A stretch of 64,000 nt of DNA from Wallemia ichthyophaga EXF-994 (lineage: Eukaryota > Basidiomycota > Wallemiomycetes > Wallemiales > Wallemiaceae). Below the pieces are notes generated by a model that had not been told where the DNA came from, ran no database searches, and was given only the letters and a program-made list of their open reading frames with translations. Positions 21,440 through 33,434 of the stretch are shown in pieces (within the stretch, counting starts at the first letter, position 1; the number at the start of each line of letters is the position of its first letter). Location: NCBI RefSeq assembly GCF_000400465.1, contig NW_008806285.1:124001-188000 (forward strand), given 5' to 3'. A program made the position numbers and the translations under genes.

Positions 21440-24040
21440 ATGATGAGCGATGATAAAACTGAGTTTAATCAAATATTAGAAACGAACCCAGAATTCATAA
21501 ATTGGGCAAAGGTTAGTGATGCTTTGTGGCACGTGACCAATGGCTCAGGCGAGTTAAAGAAGGAAGCTATGTATCATCCACCAGATCAATCAGAATCTGT
21601 GTCGAAATACATTGAGAGACGCCTGGTTGAGAGGGGCTGGCCGAATGAGATTGAGCAGATACTTGTTCTAATTAGAGATGAATCTAATGGTCAGTTGATT
21701 TTACTATGGCGTTGTTTGATAAATGAATGTTTTCTTTGTGTATTAGTTCAACCAATCAGCGTACGCCATTTGATTCAAAGAGCAATTTACTGACGAATTC
21801 TACAGCAACAGTAACAGCAACAGTACATGATAATAATGAAAATTCAAGTAATCCGTAAGTACCAATTTCTACTCATAATTGAATGCCTGACTCACATCGC
21901 TTACTCATCAAGTAGCAAATCAAATACACCTAATCACACAGGATTAACAGAGGAACAGGAGGAATATAATATTATTACTGCCAAAGTCTATGACTCTATA
22001 AAGCAATTACCCCACAATCCCGTGCAAATTGCAAACACGATAATTAACTGCATCTTTAACGCAGTCTTTGAAGCTGATTCTAAAATCAGAATTCTGGCTT
22101 TGGAGGCTGCAAATAATGATCAGCTTGATATTCGCACTGAAAGTGAATACATAGATGTCTGGTCCGGCAATAAGAAAGCCATTAAATTATTGTCTGGCTG
22201 GTTTAAAGATGCTTGCTCGACACACAAATCTGATATTGAAGAATGGAAGCCAACTCAGCTCCCTTTATTGTTGGTGAGTTTCTCTTCAAATTCCACTCTA
22301 AACCACCCAACTAACGTGAACCAGTTCCTGACTAAAATTAACTTTGAAACCGAGAAAATTAAACAAGAAGATTTCTTAAGTCTCGTTAAAGTGTTGTGTG
22401 CTTCACCTGACCCAAGTATGCTATCGTCTTTTTGTGAGAAATGTCTTTGACAAGCCACAGATGTTGCAGAAGCAGCCAGGAACTTGGAGCACAAGTGGAC
22501 CCAGCAGGTGTCACCGCCGCTACCACAGGGAAGAAGCTCAAGGTCGAGTTCCAAGCGCTCGATCGAGACAGCCAACGATGGTGGGTGAAGGGTGGATGAA
22601 AATTTTCTCAACTAACTCGAGCCTCGTAGAATCATCCAAGAAGGTGAAAGTGGAAGGAAAGCCACCGGCCACTCTCTTTCCCAGTGCCAAGTCTACAATA
22701 TCGAAGCTGCCGTCCTTCAAAAAGGCACCCAAGGTGCAGGAGATACCAGGAGTACATACGCAAGCGCCAGCGCAAGAAGGGAAGAGTAGTACACGTGCAT
22801 CTCCTCAACAAGCGCCGCCATCTGCAGCAGCCAGCAGAGCGACACCAGTGAACAAACAAAACCCATTCGCCGATTCGCTGGCCATGATGAGTCAAGAGCA
22901 CCAGAAGAAGCGCCCAACATTCAACGACCACCCGGCCAGGCCACCGCCAGGACAGCGGGAACAGCGAGAGCAAGAGAAGCGCGCGGCGGAGTCGGCAGCG
23001 GATAGTGCGAAGAAGGCCAACAGTAAATCCGTACGATGGATGCCTGAGCGTGAGCTAGTCAGTGTGAGGTGGATCGAGAGCCGTGCGGAGCAAGATGACG
23101 TGAGTAGTTTGTGGAATGTGCTATTATCGGGTATGCTGACGCAGCGCAGCACCACGAACACCTCGGCGACGCTAAGCAACTCGAAGTAGACGAGGGAGCT
23201 ATGCTTAAGAAACATATCACGTCTGTCGACGAAGATCAACCAGAGGAGTATGACATTCAGGGACAAGCGGGTAATCAAGCGCAGACGTACGCACAATCAC
23301 AATCACTACCACACCAAACACCCCCTTCTACACCTCAAAAGCGCACCAAAGATATCAGACAGTGGTTCGAGCCGTATATCTGCGAGAGAAATCTGGATGA
23401 CCAGGCAGAATTAACGTCATCCGAGAAAGAAGTACAGGAGCAGAGAGAAGCGACGACGATAATGGCTACATATCTCACAGAAGATCAAATACCATTCACA
23501 CCAGCAGAGCCCAAGAGGGTGCTTGATTCGAGGAATGACGATGGAAAAACAACAGTGATGATAAAGTCAGACACAGCAGATGAAGCTCCGCCAGTAGCTG
23601 GTGGAATTAGTGCACCTTTAAATAGTATACCACCCACACAATTTGGTTCTTCATTCGGCTCAATACCTCCAACGAACAGCATCCAGCCTGAGCAGCAGAT
23701 GATGCTCCATAATATACTAACAGGTAATACGAATGCGGGTGGATTGCCTAATTTCTCCGCTTATGACCTCCCGCCTAAGTCCAAGGCGTTTTATCAGCAT
23801 GGGGAGAGGGAGAGGAAGGGCAGTGGAAGTTATGGAGGTGGCTATGGAGGTGGATATAGCGGCGGCTATGGCGGTGGCTACGGTACCAACTACAGCGCTA
23901 ATCACAGCCCCGACAGCAGTCTCAACATTGGCTCAAATGGCTCAAACAACTACTACCAAAAACCAAAATACGAATGTAAATTCTACAGACAGGGAAACTG
24001 TACCAAGGGGAGTAGGTGTACGTTCAAGCATTCAGCATAG
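21440..24040 (+). CDS. PNUTS-like PP1 regulatory subunit with TFIIS-N and CCCH finger
   Basis: The best model is exons 21440-21689, 21806-21854, 21916-22273, 22325-22415, 22455-22580, 22630-23099 and 23150-24040 (744 aa). Three features match PNUTS (PPP1R10): a TFIIS N-terminal/LW-type helical domain at about 175-260 (PLLLFLTKINFETEK ... RNLEHKWTQQV), an RVxF-type PP1 site with flanking text KSVRWMPERELVSVRW at about 430, and a C-terminal CCCH zinc finger CKFYRQGNCTKGSRCTFKH. PNUTS-type proteins sit in the phosphatase module of the cleavage and polyadenylation machinery and slow Pol II at gene ends. A Gly/Tyr-rich repeat (about 660-685) precedes the finger. The junction of exons 1-2 is the least certain. 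Confidence 0.78.
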
Positions 24041-24119
24041 CATTTTCACTCTTTTTTGTAACACCTTGTGTATTTTTACAGTTATTATCCTATTAGGGAT
24101 GAAAATTGATATAAAGACC

Positions 24120-26265
24120 CTACTTAGACGCCAGCTTGCTGCCGATAAAGGCGACGAGGACGGCTGAGCCAGCAAAGGCGATGGCGGCGGGGAGGAGAAG
24201 GTCTCTGGGTATTCCAAGTACATCAGCGTCTGTGTGACCCTTTGAAGAAGCGGGTGATTTGTTTGTGTGCTCCTCTACAGGCACGCTCGTATGAGCCTCG
24301 TGAGGAAGCTTTTCCTCCACCTCCCTCTCACCATTCTTCTCAATCTCCTCGACGTCCCTGACGCACTGTGACTGGTGGATGTTCTCGTCCCTCACGACCA
24401 CCGCCGGCGTCTCGTCCGTTGGCTTGACTACCTCGACCGCCTCCCAACCCCTGCCACCGTTGACAATGAGGAGGACGCGCGACTGGCGTTTCTTTTGCGC
24501 GACAACGACGGCGTCTTTAACATCGGAATCAGCGTCGAGCACGACGTGATCGCCGTCATCATCCTCGTAGAGCAGGGCGAAGTCGTACGGATCGGGCATG
24601 TCGAGGTCGTGTACAGGTGTTGATTCCACGTGTTGCGAGAAAAACGGATCAGTGGATAGCTTGGAAGGGGGTTTTGTGTCAGTGTGAAATGTTTTTCCGT
24701 AATCCTCCACTCACCTTGCCTGCTACTATATCGCGCAGATGCTCCAGCGATAGTGTAGGCGACTCGAAGCGATGGATGCGCTGGGATGGGCTGACGAACT
24801 TGAACACTGCGACTTGAGCATGTTCATCGGTGGCTTGAGCGTTGCTACCCGTAACAGCCTCTGACTCCATAAGGGACGTATTGAGTCCGACCTGGGATGT
24901 CTCCTCATGGTCGACGACCGACGCTGAGTCGTTAGGGTGGAGTTCGCTATCATTGCGCCCGTTGGGTGAACCCACATCGCGGGAGCCAGAAACAGCTGAC
25001 TCTGCATCATCGGGAGCTGCGGCGAGCGTGCCGAAAAACTTGCCCCACATAGGACCACCCTCCTCTTGCTCCGCGCCGCCATCCTCTGCCGACATGGCGT
25101 TGATCTGCTCAAGAATTGCGTAGGTGAGTTTGAGGACGTCGACAATAGCCACCAGTCTGCCCTCGTCGACGACAGGCATATTGAGATAGTGGCCTGCGTA
25201 CATCTTGCGCAGAGCCTCTTGAATTGTCATGCTAGGTGGAGCTCTGTCGGGATGAGGAGTCATGACGCGCACGACGCTGCAGCGATCAGGCTGCAAACCC
25301 GCAGCAATCACCCTAAGCACGACGTCTTTCGAGGTGAATATACCAGCTATTTTGGCCTGCTCGCCTCCAACACCCGTGTCCATTACGCAGACGGCCGTCG
25401 TGCGGTGCTGCTTCATGATGCGCGCCGCCTCGCGCACGCTCGTACGCACGGAAACGGTGGCAGGGTGGGTGCGAGCGTCGAGCACAGAGTGCAGCTCAGG
25501 AAGGGCCATACGGTCGCGCAAGGCGTCTACGTAGTTCATCATAGCGGACGCCTGGCGCGTGTGCGTGTTGCCCCCGAGCTCGTTCTGCACGCCTTCCAGC
25601 GCCGTGTATAGCTTCTGCGACGCGCCGTAACCTCGCTCGATCTTGTCGAGGGCCTCGTTGAACACACGCGTAATGTCGAGCAGCCCCACTACATCCCCGT
25701 CATCGTTGCATACGGGTAGGTGACGGAAGGCGCGCGACACCATCAACTGGAGAGCATCAGTGGCGCTGGAGGAGTCACGCGTGACGAGCGGGTTGGGCGT
25801 CATGATTTGCGAGACGGGTGTGTGGCGCGTGTCCATGTTCTCGGCTACCACCCTGAATGCTAGATCCTTGGCGGTGAAGATGCCGCAAAGCGACTCGTCA
25901 TCGTCTACGACTAGGACACAGTCGGTACGCTTGGCAGCACAGAGCTGGGAGGCGTCGGCGACTGAGATGGAGTCGGGGACAGTGAGAGCAGGGGAAGGCT
26001 TGAGGGCGGCGACAGAGCCTGGCTGCTTCTGGTTGCGCTTGGGCTGTCTACTGGAATGCTTTCTGTTGGAGTGGGTGGACTGGGTGGAGCCAGGGCGCTT
26101 CTTGCCCAACTCAGTCTCGATCTTGCGCCTGAGAGCCTCGTCTTTCTGCGTGTTGCGCTTTCTGCGGTTGTCTGGAAGTGGAGATGGGGAATCAGACATG
26201 GCTGGAGATGGTGAGAGTGGTCTGGAGGAGAGGGATGAAGGGTTGCGCTGGGGGATGCGTGACAT
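24120..26265 (-). CDS. CBS- and PB1-domain protein with C-terminal membrane anchor
   Basis: Exons 24715-26265 and 24120-24659 give 696 aa over a 55-nt intron. After a disordered Ser/Arg-rich N-terminus there are two CBS pairs: about 110-225 (SISVADASQLCAAKRTDC, GIFTAKDLAFRV, HLPVCNDDGDVVGLLDI) and about 270-395 (VREAARIMKQHRTTAVC, GIFTSKDVVLRVIAAG, LNMPVVDEGRLVAIVDV). A PB1-type domain follows across the splice junction (VAVFKFVSPSQRIHRFE ... DFALLYEDDDGDHVVLD). The last 25 residues form one hydrophobic helix, suggesting a tail anchor. CBS pairs bind adenosine nucleotides. The fission-yeast Mug70-type CBS-PB1 proteins have the same order; function is not established. It is convergent with the PNUTS-like gene (79 bp apart). 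Confidence 0.85.
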
Positions 26266-26343
26266 GTTAAAATTTAGATGATGGTGGTTTGAACGGAGGA
26301 ATATCACTGGCCATCTCGAGCATCTCCCAGCACACACGACTCT

Positions 26344-26371
26344 CACCGCGACGACGACGACGACGACGATG
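26344..26371. repeat. (GAC/ACG)n trinucleotide microsatellite
   Basis: A run of about seven ACG/GAC triplets directly abuts the ATG at 26369 of the mitochondrial uL14 gene, so length changes would alter its leader but not its protein. It lies in the 103-bp gap between the divergent CBS/PB1 and uL14m start codons. Confidence 0.8.
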
Positions 26372-26881
26372 CTCGGATTGAAATCGACGATGAATGTGGG
26401 GCGTGCGTGCTAGAATATAAACAGGGCTAACGACACACACAAGATAATAGACAACTCAGGCGCTCTGGTTGCAGAAGTCATCAACGTCCTCAAAGTCAAG
26501 TCTGGCAGTGGCATTGGCAGCGTCGGGGATGAGTGCGTGGTGGTCATCCAATCAGCCAAACCGATCCCCGCGAATCTCAACATATCTGCAAATTCACCTG
26601 CAGCAGCCAACAAGATCAGGAAGGGCGATATACGCAGAGCTGTGATTGTACGCACAAAGCAGCAGATTAGAAGACCAGATGGCCGCTTTGTCAGGTTCGA
26701 CGACAACGCAGGTGTTCTCATAAACCCTAAGAAGGAGCTTCTCGGCTCTAGGATCTCAGGCGTAATTGCTAACGAGGTGAGGCAGAAGGGCTGGGGGAAG
26801 ATTGCGTCTGTTGCGCCCAAGGTGAGTGTGGTGTAGATTACATGATGATTAGACTAACACTCGGAACCACAGCTACTCTAG
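26369..26881 (+). CDS. mitochondrial large-subunit ribosomal protein uL14m
   Basis: Exons 26369-26395, 26444-26821 and 26873-26881 give 137 aa. The protein matches bacterial-type L14: it begins [16 protein letters not shown], has [18 protein letters not shown] and ends [20 protein letters not shown] followed by a conserved helix. The bacterial rather than cytosolic type (which would be RPL23) points to the mitochondrial ribosome. No long presequence is seen, as is common for uL14m. The last coding exon is only nine nucleotides (two codons and the stop). Both introns have CTAAC-type branch sites. Confidence 0.9.
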
Positions 26882-26918
26882 TAAGGCATTGCAATATGTA
26901 TTTATAGATAATCATTCA

Positions 26919-28375
26919 TTATTCCTCATATCTGGCCACTCGATACACACGCATAGTCTCTTTGGCTCCTTTTGAGTGTTTGTTAACCAGTCCATCGAAA
27001 GCCCGCGTTGAATCCTTGATGCGCTTACCCGTCGCGCTGATACTCCACTCCGTCAGTATCCCCCGTCCACCAGGATGTGAGTCAGCGTAAGGCGTAGCGT
27101 CAACGATGAATCCATCGATCAGCAGCAGTAGCTGTTTTCCACCTTGTCCAGCATGTTCTCCGCTAGCCCTCGCCCTTTCTCTCACCTCACCAGCACCCCA
27201 CACGGGCAACTCGCTCTCGCTTCTCGCAACATTCTCCTTAGGTATCCTCTCATGCAGCCTGCTCGCCTCGAGCGACAGCATACCCGCCTTAGCTTTGAGG
27301 TAGTCTGTGTCAGTGATGCGATGCAGATACGGGATCTGGTTGGTGAGTGCGTGGAGCAAGTGCAGCACCCAAGCGCTCGGATCCCAATCGCCACGCGCCG
27401 GTCCGTTCCTATAATCGTGCGGGAATGCGTGGTGGAAATTGTGGTTGCCCTCGCCCGACGTGCACAGCGCGATGAAAAGCGTCCCCCGACTGCTATTTTC
27501 CTCGCTATAGGGCTGATCGCCGATGTAGTGCGCGAGCGAGTTGATCATCTGGAGTGCGAGTGTGAGTGTGAGTATGAGTATCGTGGCTACTATCTACTCA
27601 CAAAAGTGCAGTGCCAAATAAGCAGTCGTGCGACCAGACCACCCCACACGAATCCGCCGAGCGCATCGCCCCACTGCCGAGCCGCCACGGCGGGCAGGAG
27701 GAGACCGGCGGTGAGAGCGATGGGTATGTAATGGCGATGCTGGAATCGGACTACGGGATCGCTCTCCAAGTCACCCTTGTCGATCATCTTCATACGCGGA
27801 TACGCGCGTTTGTAGTAAATCCACCCGCAGTGACTCCAGAACAACCCCAGCTGCGCAGAGTACGGATCGTGGACGGGATCGTCGGTGAAGCGGTGGTGTA
27901 GCCGATGACGCACCACCCACCTTATGTAATGTAATTAGAAGGCGCGTTGGTTTATACACAGCGCACAGCTTACTCACCACTTTATACTCCCTTGGAAACC
28001 AAGTGAGCCCATGAAAGCCAGCGCTGTCCGTAGCGGTAGACGCGCTGTATACGCCTTGTGACTCCATAACCGGTGGTAACCCAGTGTGATGCTGGGGATA
28101 GCGTGAGTGAGATATTTGACACCACTAATACACCCCAACCCACCCAAACGAAGCCAGCTGCCAGGATGCTACACACAGCGCAAGCGTGTAAGTGTGCAGA
28201 TCGCGCCAGGGTGATAGAACCACTGCGCCATACACAGCAGCCACGTGCATCCCCGTAAAGAATATGGCGTTCGACCTGCGATATGGTTATTCATCTGTTG
28301 CCACTATCACAGACCAACTGACCACCATATTTCATCTTTGGGGACTCTTTGGGGTGTTGTGGCTGTTGATGACAT
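26919..28375 (-). CDS. OLE1: stearoyl-CoA delta-9 desaturase with cytochrome b5 domain
   Basis: Introduces the delta-9 double bond into palmitoyl- and stearoyl-CoA in the ER membrane. Exons are 28323-28375, 28144-28275, 27978-28091, 27602-27920 and 26919-27548, giving 415 aa. The start reads into IWWSNAIFFTGMHVAAVYG, typical of the first membrane region. The three di-iron histidine boxes are GYHRLWSH, HRLHHRFTD and GNHNFHHAFP. A C-terminal cytochrome b5-like domain has the heme loop HPGG and a second His in NKHSKGA. Fungal Ole1 enzymes carry this fusion, so no separate b5 is needed. The b5 domain contains an unusual charged linker before it (about 300-340). The length is shorter than yeast Ole1 (510) because of a short N-terminus. 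Confidence 0.93.
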
Positions 28376-29269
28376 TTGCCTTGCTTTATTTTGCTGCTTG
28401 TTCTCTTTGCCGTCCCTCTGAGTGAGATTACTGCCGTGGCCGTGTTTTTTCAAGTGGGCTGGTTATCTGATGCGCGATGAGGAGATGGTTATGGATTTAA
28501 CCGGTGGATATGTGCCGTGAGTTATCTTAGCCGTCTCAGCATACAACCAACACTAATGCGCTCTCATGCATCTCACTGCCGCCCACGATTCGAGACACTC
28601 GGTCGCTATTGACGTCGTTTGGGTGGCCGATAACGGAGTGTATATCGGAGTAGTACATACGCATGTCATATAGTTATATTTTAAAATGACACAGGCCATC
28701 GATTAGGTTCGACTGCACTTGGCCGACAGCTGGCGTGAAGCGGGGGAGCAGGAGTAGTGGGCAGTGAGTCTGTTGGCGTAATTGTTATTTTAGCTGTAGC
28801 TGTGTGTAGCGCACCTGTATCGCACCTATTCCATATATATCCAAACGCACAGTGCCTGCGTCATGTAACTTGCCAGGGCTCGTGCGAGATACGGCGGAGA
28901 AGGGGAGCGTAAATGGGGGCGTGACCAGTGAGCTACCAAAGCGAATCACAACTCCTAAACCACCCGAAGTAAAACCAATCCGGCGAAACACAATCTGGAT
29001 GAAATTGCAACCGAGACTGTATGATGTGTTTGTTTTACAAGTACATGAGGTGGAAGCAATTACTGGGTTGTATTAATGTCGTATATGCTATATGGCAGCT
29101 AGCAGCACTTGCCCACACGGCCACTGGGCATTACTAGGCCAATTGGTACACGCTCAGTTGGCCGACGGCGAAGACATTTGCGTGCCATGGTGGAGACATA
29201 GCTATCTTGTAGACATCCAACACACTGGGTGATCACACCGTTCACAACACTAATTATACTGATATCACA
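28376..29269. other. divergent intergenic region, no gene seen
   Basis: About 890 bp between OLE1 (-) and the unknown gene at 29270 (+). Short frames at 28785-28991 (-) and 28852-29076 (+) are mirror images without motifs. The length is large for this window, consistent with a regulated desaturase promoter, but no specific site is recognised. Confidence 0.5.
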
Positions 29270-30826
29270 ATGTCCACTACTACACAACCCAGTCTACTGT
29301 CTGTGCACCTTCGCAGGGCGGGTGTGGGTACAAACAATAGGCCGGATAGAGACAGCAAGGCAGTCCAAGACAAGGTCGATGCAAGCAACGCAGATACAGC
29401 GTTTATATCACTCCCAGCTGTTTTTGAGGACGAACCAGAGTTTCCAGCGCAGGCTGACGGAGAGCACAGGGATTATACTCCACTCAGCTCACCTCCTACC
29501 ACGCCGCATCTCAGTTTCATTATTTCAAAGCCACGCTCTGCACCCAGCGATCAGTCTGGTAGGCTGGCCAGCCAACAGTCATCCACCACACCGCCGGAAC
29601 ATATTCATCATAGTAAACCACCCACTGTCTGGTGTCACAGACTCAACAGCCAGAAGGACCACGCAAGCGACCATCACCCCAAGTCTGAGTCTAATAAGTT
29701 GTACAATCTGTTGAGATCCTTCTCAGTATCGTCTATGCCAGCGCTGTCGACGTCAGCGACGACAGCCAACACAGCCACCACGCTGATAGAGCCATCGACG
29801 CCACCATGTGCGCAGACTTGGCAGAGGAGGAAGGTAAGTGATGTTTGAGTTTAATGCGATGACGTCAAATTAACACACACGCAGTCATCAAACAGCTCCC
29901 TGCCCTCCCTGCCCTCACTGTCCTCCTTCTCAACAACAACTGCGCCGCCCACGGCCACGCCCAAAGCGGCCCAGTCCACGCTCGTTGACACGACGAGCGC
30001 CACCGCGCAGATGATCAAGTACGATGCGCAAGTCGAGCGAAAGCGGATGAGTTTGAGTGACGACGCGGAGGAGATGCGCCGGAGAAACACGCTATGGCGA
30101 CGCATAGGCGGATACGTGGTAGACACGCATAGTCAAACGCACACGGACAGCGCCGCACTCCTCAACAGTCAGATACGGCAAGAGGAACGTTTTCCCGATA
30201 GCCTGACGGAGCGACTGCGTAACGTCAAGGCACGCTGGTCACTCTCTATCTCGGAAGCACGCTCCGAGGGTCGCGCGCAGGCCGTTGCGCTGCTCAGAGA
30301 TGCTCGCATTCTCTACCGCGAAATGAAGATTGAGGGTAGTGGTGGGGTGCTGGACGGTGATGTATTTCACTCTTACTCTCCCTCACCCTCTCAATCTACA
30401 GCTACTAAATCTCCCCGCTGCGATCACTGCTGCGCCCTCCATAGCGGAGGTCCTTACGAATGCGACCTTAATCGTCAGATCCGCGCTGGGCGCGCACACG
30501 AACGCGAGAAGAGACGCATTAAGTCGTGGATCGAATTGCACCTCACCGCTCTTAAACTCAACGTTGGCAACTGGGATAAGATCAATTGCCCTCATCCTCT
30601 CTCCCACATCAAGAAATTCGAATACGGCGCTGACCTCTGCACATCCTCGGGTCTCTCTTCCAAGTCATGGCTAGAAATACAGGGCGACACGGACAGAGAG
30701 AGGAACGAAGCCCTGTTAGAGTCGCGCGAATTCGACTTTTGCCTCGAGTATCTTGCCCATTTCCACAGACACCAGATGAAAAAGAAGAAAAACACGTCTA
30801 GCTATAGACCACGTTCTTCTATTTAG
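29270..30826 (+). CDS. unknown protein, disordered N-terminus and Cys/His-containing C-terminus
   Basis: Exons 29270-29833 and 29885-30826, joined in phase 0 over a 51-nt intron, give 501 aa. The first about 250 residues are Ser/Thr/Pro-rich with no fold evident. From about residue 255 the protein is charged and helical (KYDAQVERKRMSL, EEMRRRNTLWRRIGGYVVD, ARSEGRAQAVALLRDARILYRE). A compact Cys/His cluster RCDHCCALHSGGPYEC is followed by LNRQIRAGRAHEREKRRIKSW. The end is Lys-rich. The two halves and the helical text look conserved, so the gene is probably real. I do not recognise a family. Confidence 0.75.
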
Positions 30827-31093
30827 CACTTTTTAACTATTTATTTTTACTCAATCACTCTTTCTCTCTCTCCAGCTGCTCAATCTACATTACGATCTTC
30901 ACGACCACCGAAAGCCATCTAATTCAGCCCGATTGGCTCTCGCTGCTTGTTCTACTAAACATGTTCTCTACTAATTATGCGTGTAATCTGCTATTTATTA
31001 TCTTCATGATTTATGCTTACAATGATGCTATATATGCCGCTGGTATACTGTGCTTAGACTACTTACTCACCCATACCCCACCACATCAACTCC

Positions 31094-33338
31094 TCAAGTG
31101 AAAGAATAGATACGTATATCGCGGTCATCTCCCGCGGTGACGATCTTATCTCCGCTGAGCTGCACAGCGGTGACAGCGCCCGCGTGGCCGACCAACGTTG
31201 CCAAGCATCTCCCAGTATCTGTATCCCACACCTTGACAGTACGATCGTGAGACGTGGAGACGATACGCAATCGATCAGCGTCGATGGACCAGATCCCTTT
31301 GATGAGTGTGAGTGAAAGTATAAGAAAGCGCCTTAGAATATCCCCACGCACCCTCTATATGACCGAATAGCGTGCGTGCACACCGCCCAGTATTCACATC
31401 CCATACTTTGACCGTGTTATCGAGTGCGCCGCTTACCAGCATCGGCACTGTTTCGTGAGATGCAGAAGTATCGCCGAGTATCTTGTCTACACTGCTCTGG
31501 CTCGACTCGACGAGGTTGTTGGTATTGTGAGAAGCAGACGGACCTTGTGCACCGCGATTAATATTCCCACCACTACCACCAACACCATTACTACTGTCGA
31601 GCACGCGCTGCAGTTTCGGCGCTCCACCTTCCTCATGCTCCGTCTGCGCCACCTCGAGCGTCTTGGAATCAACAAGTATCATCTTGATGTCTTGTACCTG
31701 CCCAACATGGCTGTCGAAGCTTCTGATGCACTCGCGGCTGCCAAGGCTCCACATTTTGATGGATCCGTCATCCGATGCGCTGAAGAGGATTTTCTGCGCC
31801 TCGCGGAGCTGTTCCGAGCCTGAAATTGAGCTGGAACTGGACACCATCCCATCCCAGATCTGCACGCTATTAACCCAATCGCGGTGCCCGCGCAGTGTGA
31901 AGCACTCAGCAGTCTTGAATCGCCAAACTTTCACAGTAGCATCCGCGGACCCCGAAGCAAGAACAGTTTTATCGAAATCGAGACAAACTACTCCCTCTCT
32001 ATGACCTTCTAAAGTACGTATACACTCTCCATTCCTCCAATTCCATATTTTGAGCGTCCTGTCCATACTCCCCGTTATCAACTTAGCTTCGTCGAATTTG
32101 AGTGTGCGTATACCGCGCGTATGTCCGCGCAGCACGCCTACCTGTGCACCTGTATCGAGATTCCACACGCGCGCTGTGCGGTCGTATGAGCCTGTGATAA
32201 GTGTCGGGGCGGGGTGAGCATGTTCGTCAAACTGCAGACACATCACTCCCTCAGTGTGACCGGAAAGTGTTTGCACCGTGTGTGTGCCCCGACGCCAATT
32301 GCGCTCAATCAGTAGTCGCTCCGTGTAAACCGCTTTCCAAGGTCGCGTCAGTGGCTTGCATGTGCCACCGACCCCGCTGCTGCTGCTCGGACTAACTGTC
32401 ATATTCGACGCTTTCTGCCGGATGGTATTCATCGGCGATGCTGAGCGCGATGGTGAGAGTGTGGGTGAGATTGAAGTGGAGTGCGTCGGCGATGTACGCG
32501 CTGATCTGTGTCGCTTTACGGGTCGGTCATCGACGTCCATGGTGTTGATTGTGTCTATTGTGTCAAATGGGTTTGGGGTGGCTGATGTGGCTGATGCACC
32601 CGGTGCACCCCCTGTACCATCATGCATCGCCAAATGGGCCGTGTGGCTCGCTAGTAAAGCTCTCTTGGCACTACCCACCTTGGTACTTGGCTCCTTCTGC
32701 AATTTGCGTCTCTTCTCGAGGAGAGGTAACCCCCAACCGCACTTCTCGCACTTGCGCTCGATATGCTGCTCACACATGTTACGCCAGAGGAGATCGTCAT
32801 CTGCGAGGTTCTTCCAGCTGCGACTGACTTGTGCAGCTCTAGCGAGGGAAATAGCGTCTAGATAGCCCATAATTTTGAGATTGAGTTCTCGTGGAAGGAG
32901 CATGAAAGGGTCAATTCTAATAAGATTGCCTAGCTCCTCGTAGAGATAGCTGAGTTGAGAGAAACAGCATGTTTGGAGGATACCTTTGAGGATGAGCACG
33001 CGGAGAGGACTGCTGGCTGCAGAAAACGAGGACCATATGGAAGTGACGGCTGAGCGCTGGTTTAGGGGTAGCTCATCGAGTGCTTGCTGTAGCTCAGCCG
33101 ATGCGCCCTCATCAGCCATATTCTTGTGGCGCAAACAGAGAGTCCTGCTGTCCTCCTCGCCAACAACGTTATCCTCTTCAGATCTCAGCCTGCCTTTGCC
33201 CTTATCCTGGGTATAAGAGTGGGAGTATTCGCTGTAGTCGTCATCGCACGCTTTCCTAGAAGACGAGAGAGATCTGGAGAGATCAGAGTGGGAGATGGCA
33301 ATATCAGAATTTGATTTCTTAATTTCTTCAGTGCCCAT
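31094..33338 (-). CDS. MET30: F-box/WD40 protein Met30/SconB
   Basis: The substrate-recognition subunit of an SCF ubiquitin ligase that represses sulfur assimilation by targeting the Met4-type activator and also controls cell cycle progress. Exons 31352-33338 and 31094-31296 give 729 aa. The F-box (about 148-190) reads LLPRELNLKIMGYLDAISL and continues into ADDDLLWRNMCEQHIERK and CEKCGWGLPLL, a block typical of SconB/Met30. A disordered Ser/Thr insert with a nuclear-localisation-like KRH motif follows (about 215-310). Seven WD repeats run from TLSGHTEGVMCLQFD to the C-terminus (IVTAGDDRDIRIYSF); a long insert of about 90 residues breaks the propeller between repeats 5 and 6. The intron falls within repeat 6. 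Confidence 0.88.
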
Positions 33339-33434
33339 TAAACGGGTTTTGAGAGATGATGACTGTGAGGAACAGAGATGCGTGATGCGAGTGGCGCAAC
33401 AGACGAGATAAGCCCAAGAAAATATTCATTTATT

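Noticed and set aside
24375-24623. Plus frame inside the CBS/PB1 gene resembling a small protein
   Set aside because: It is antisense to the PB1 and tail region of the spliced CBS/PB1 gene and lacks independent evidence.
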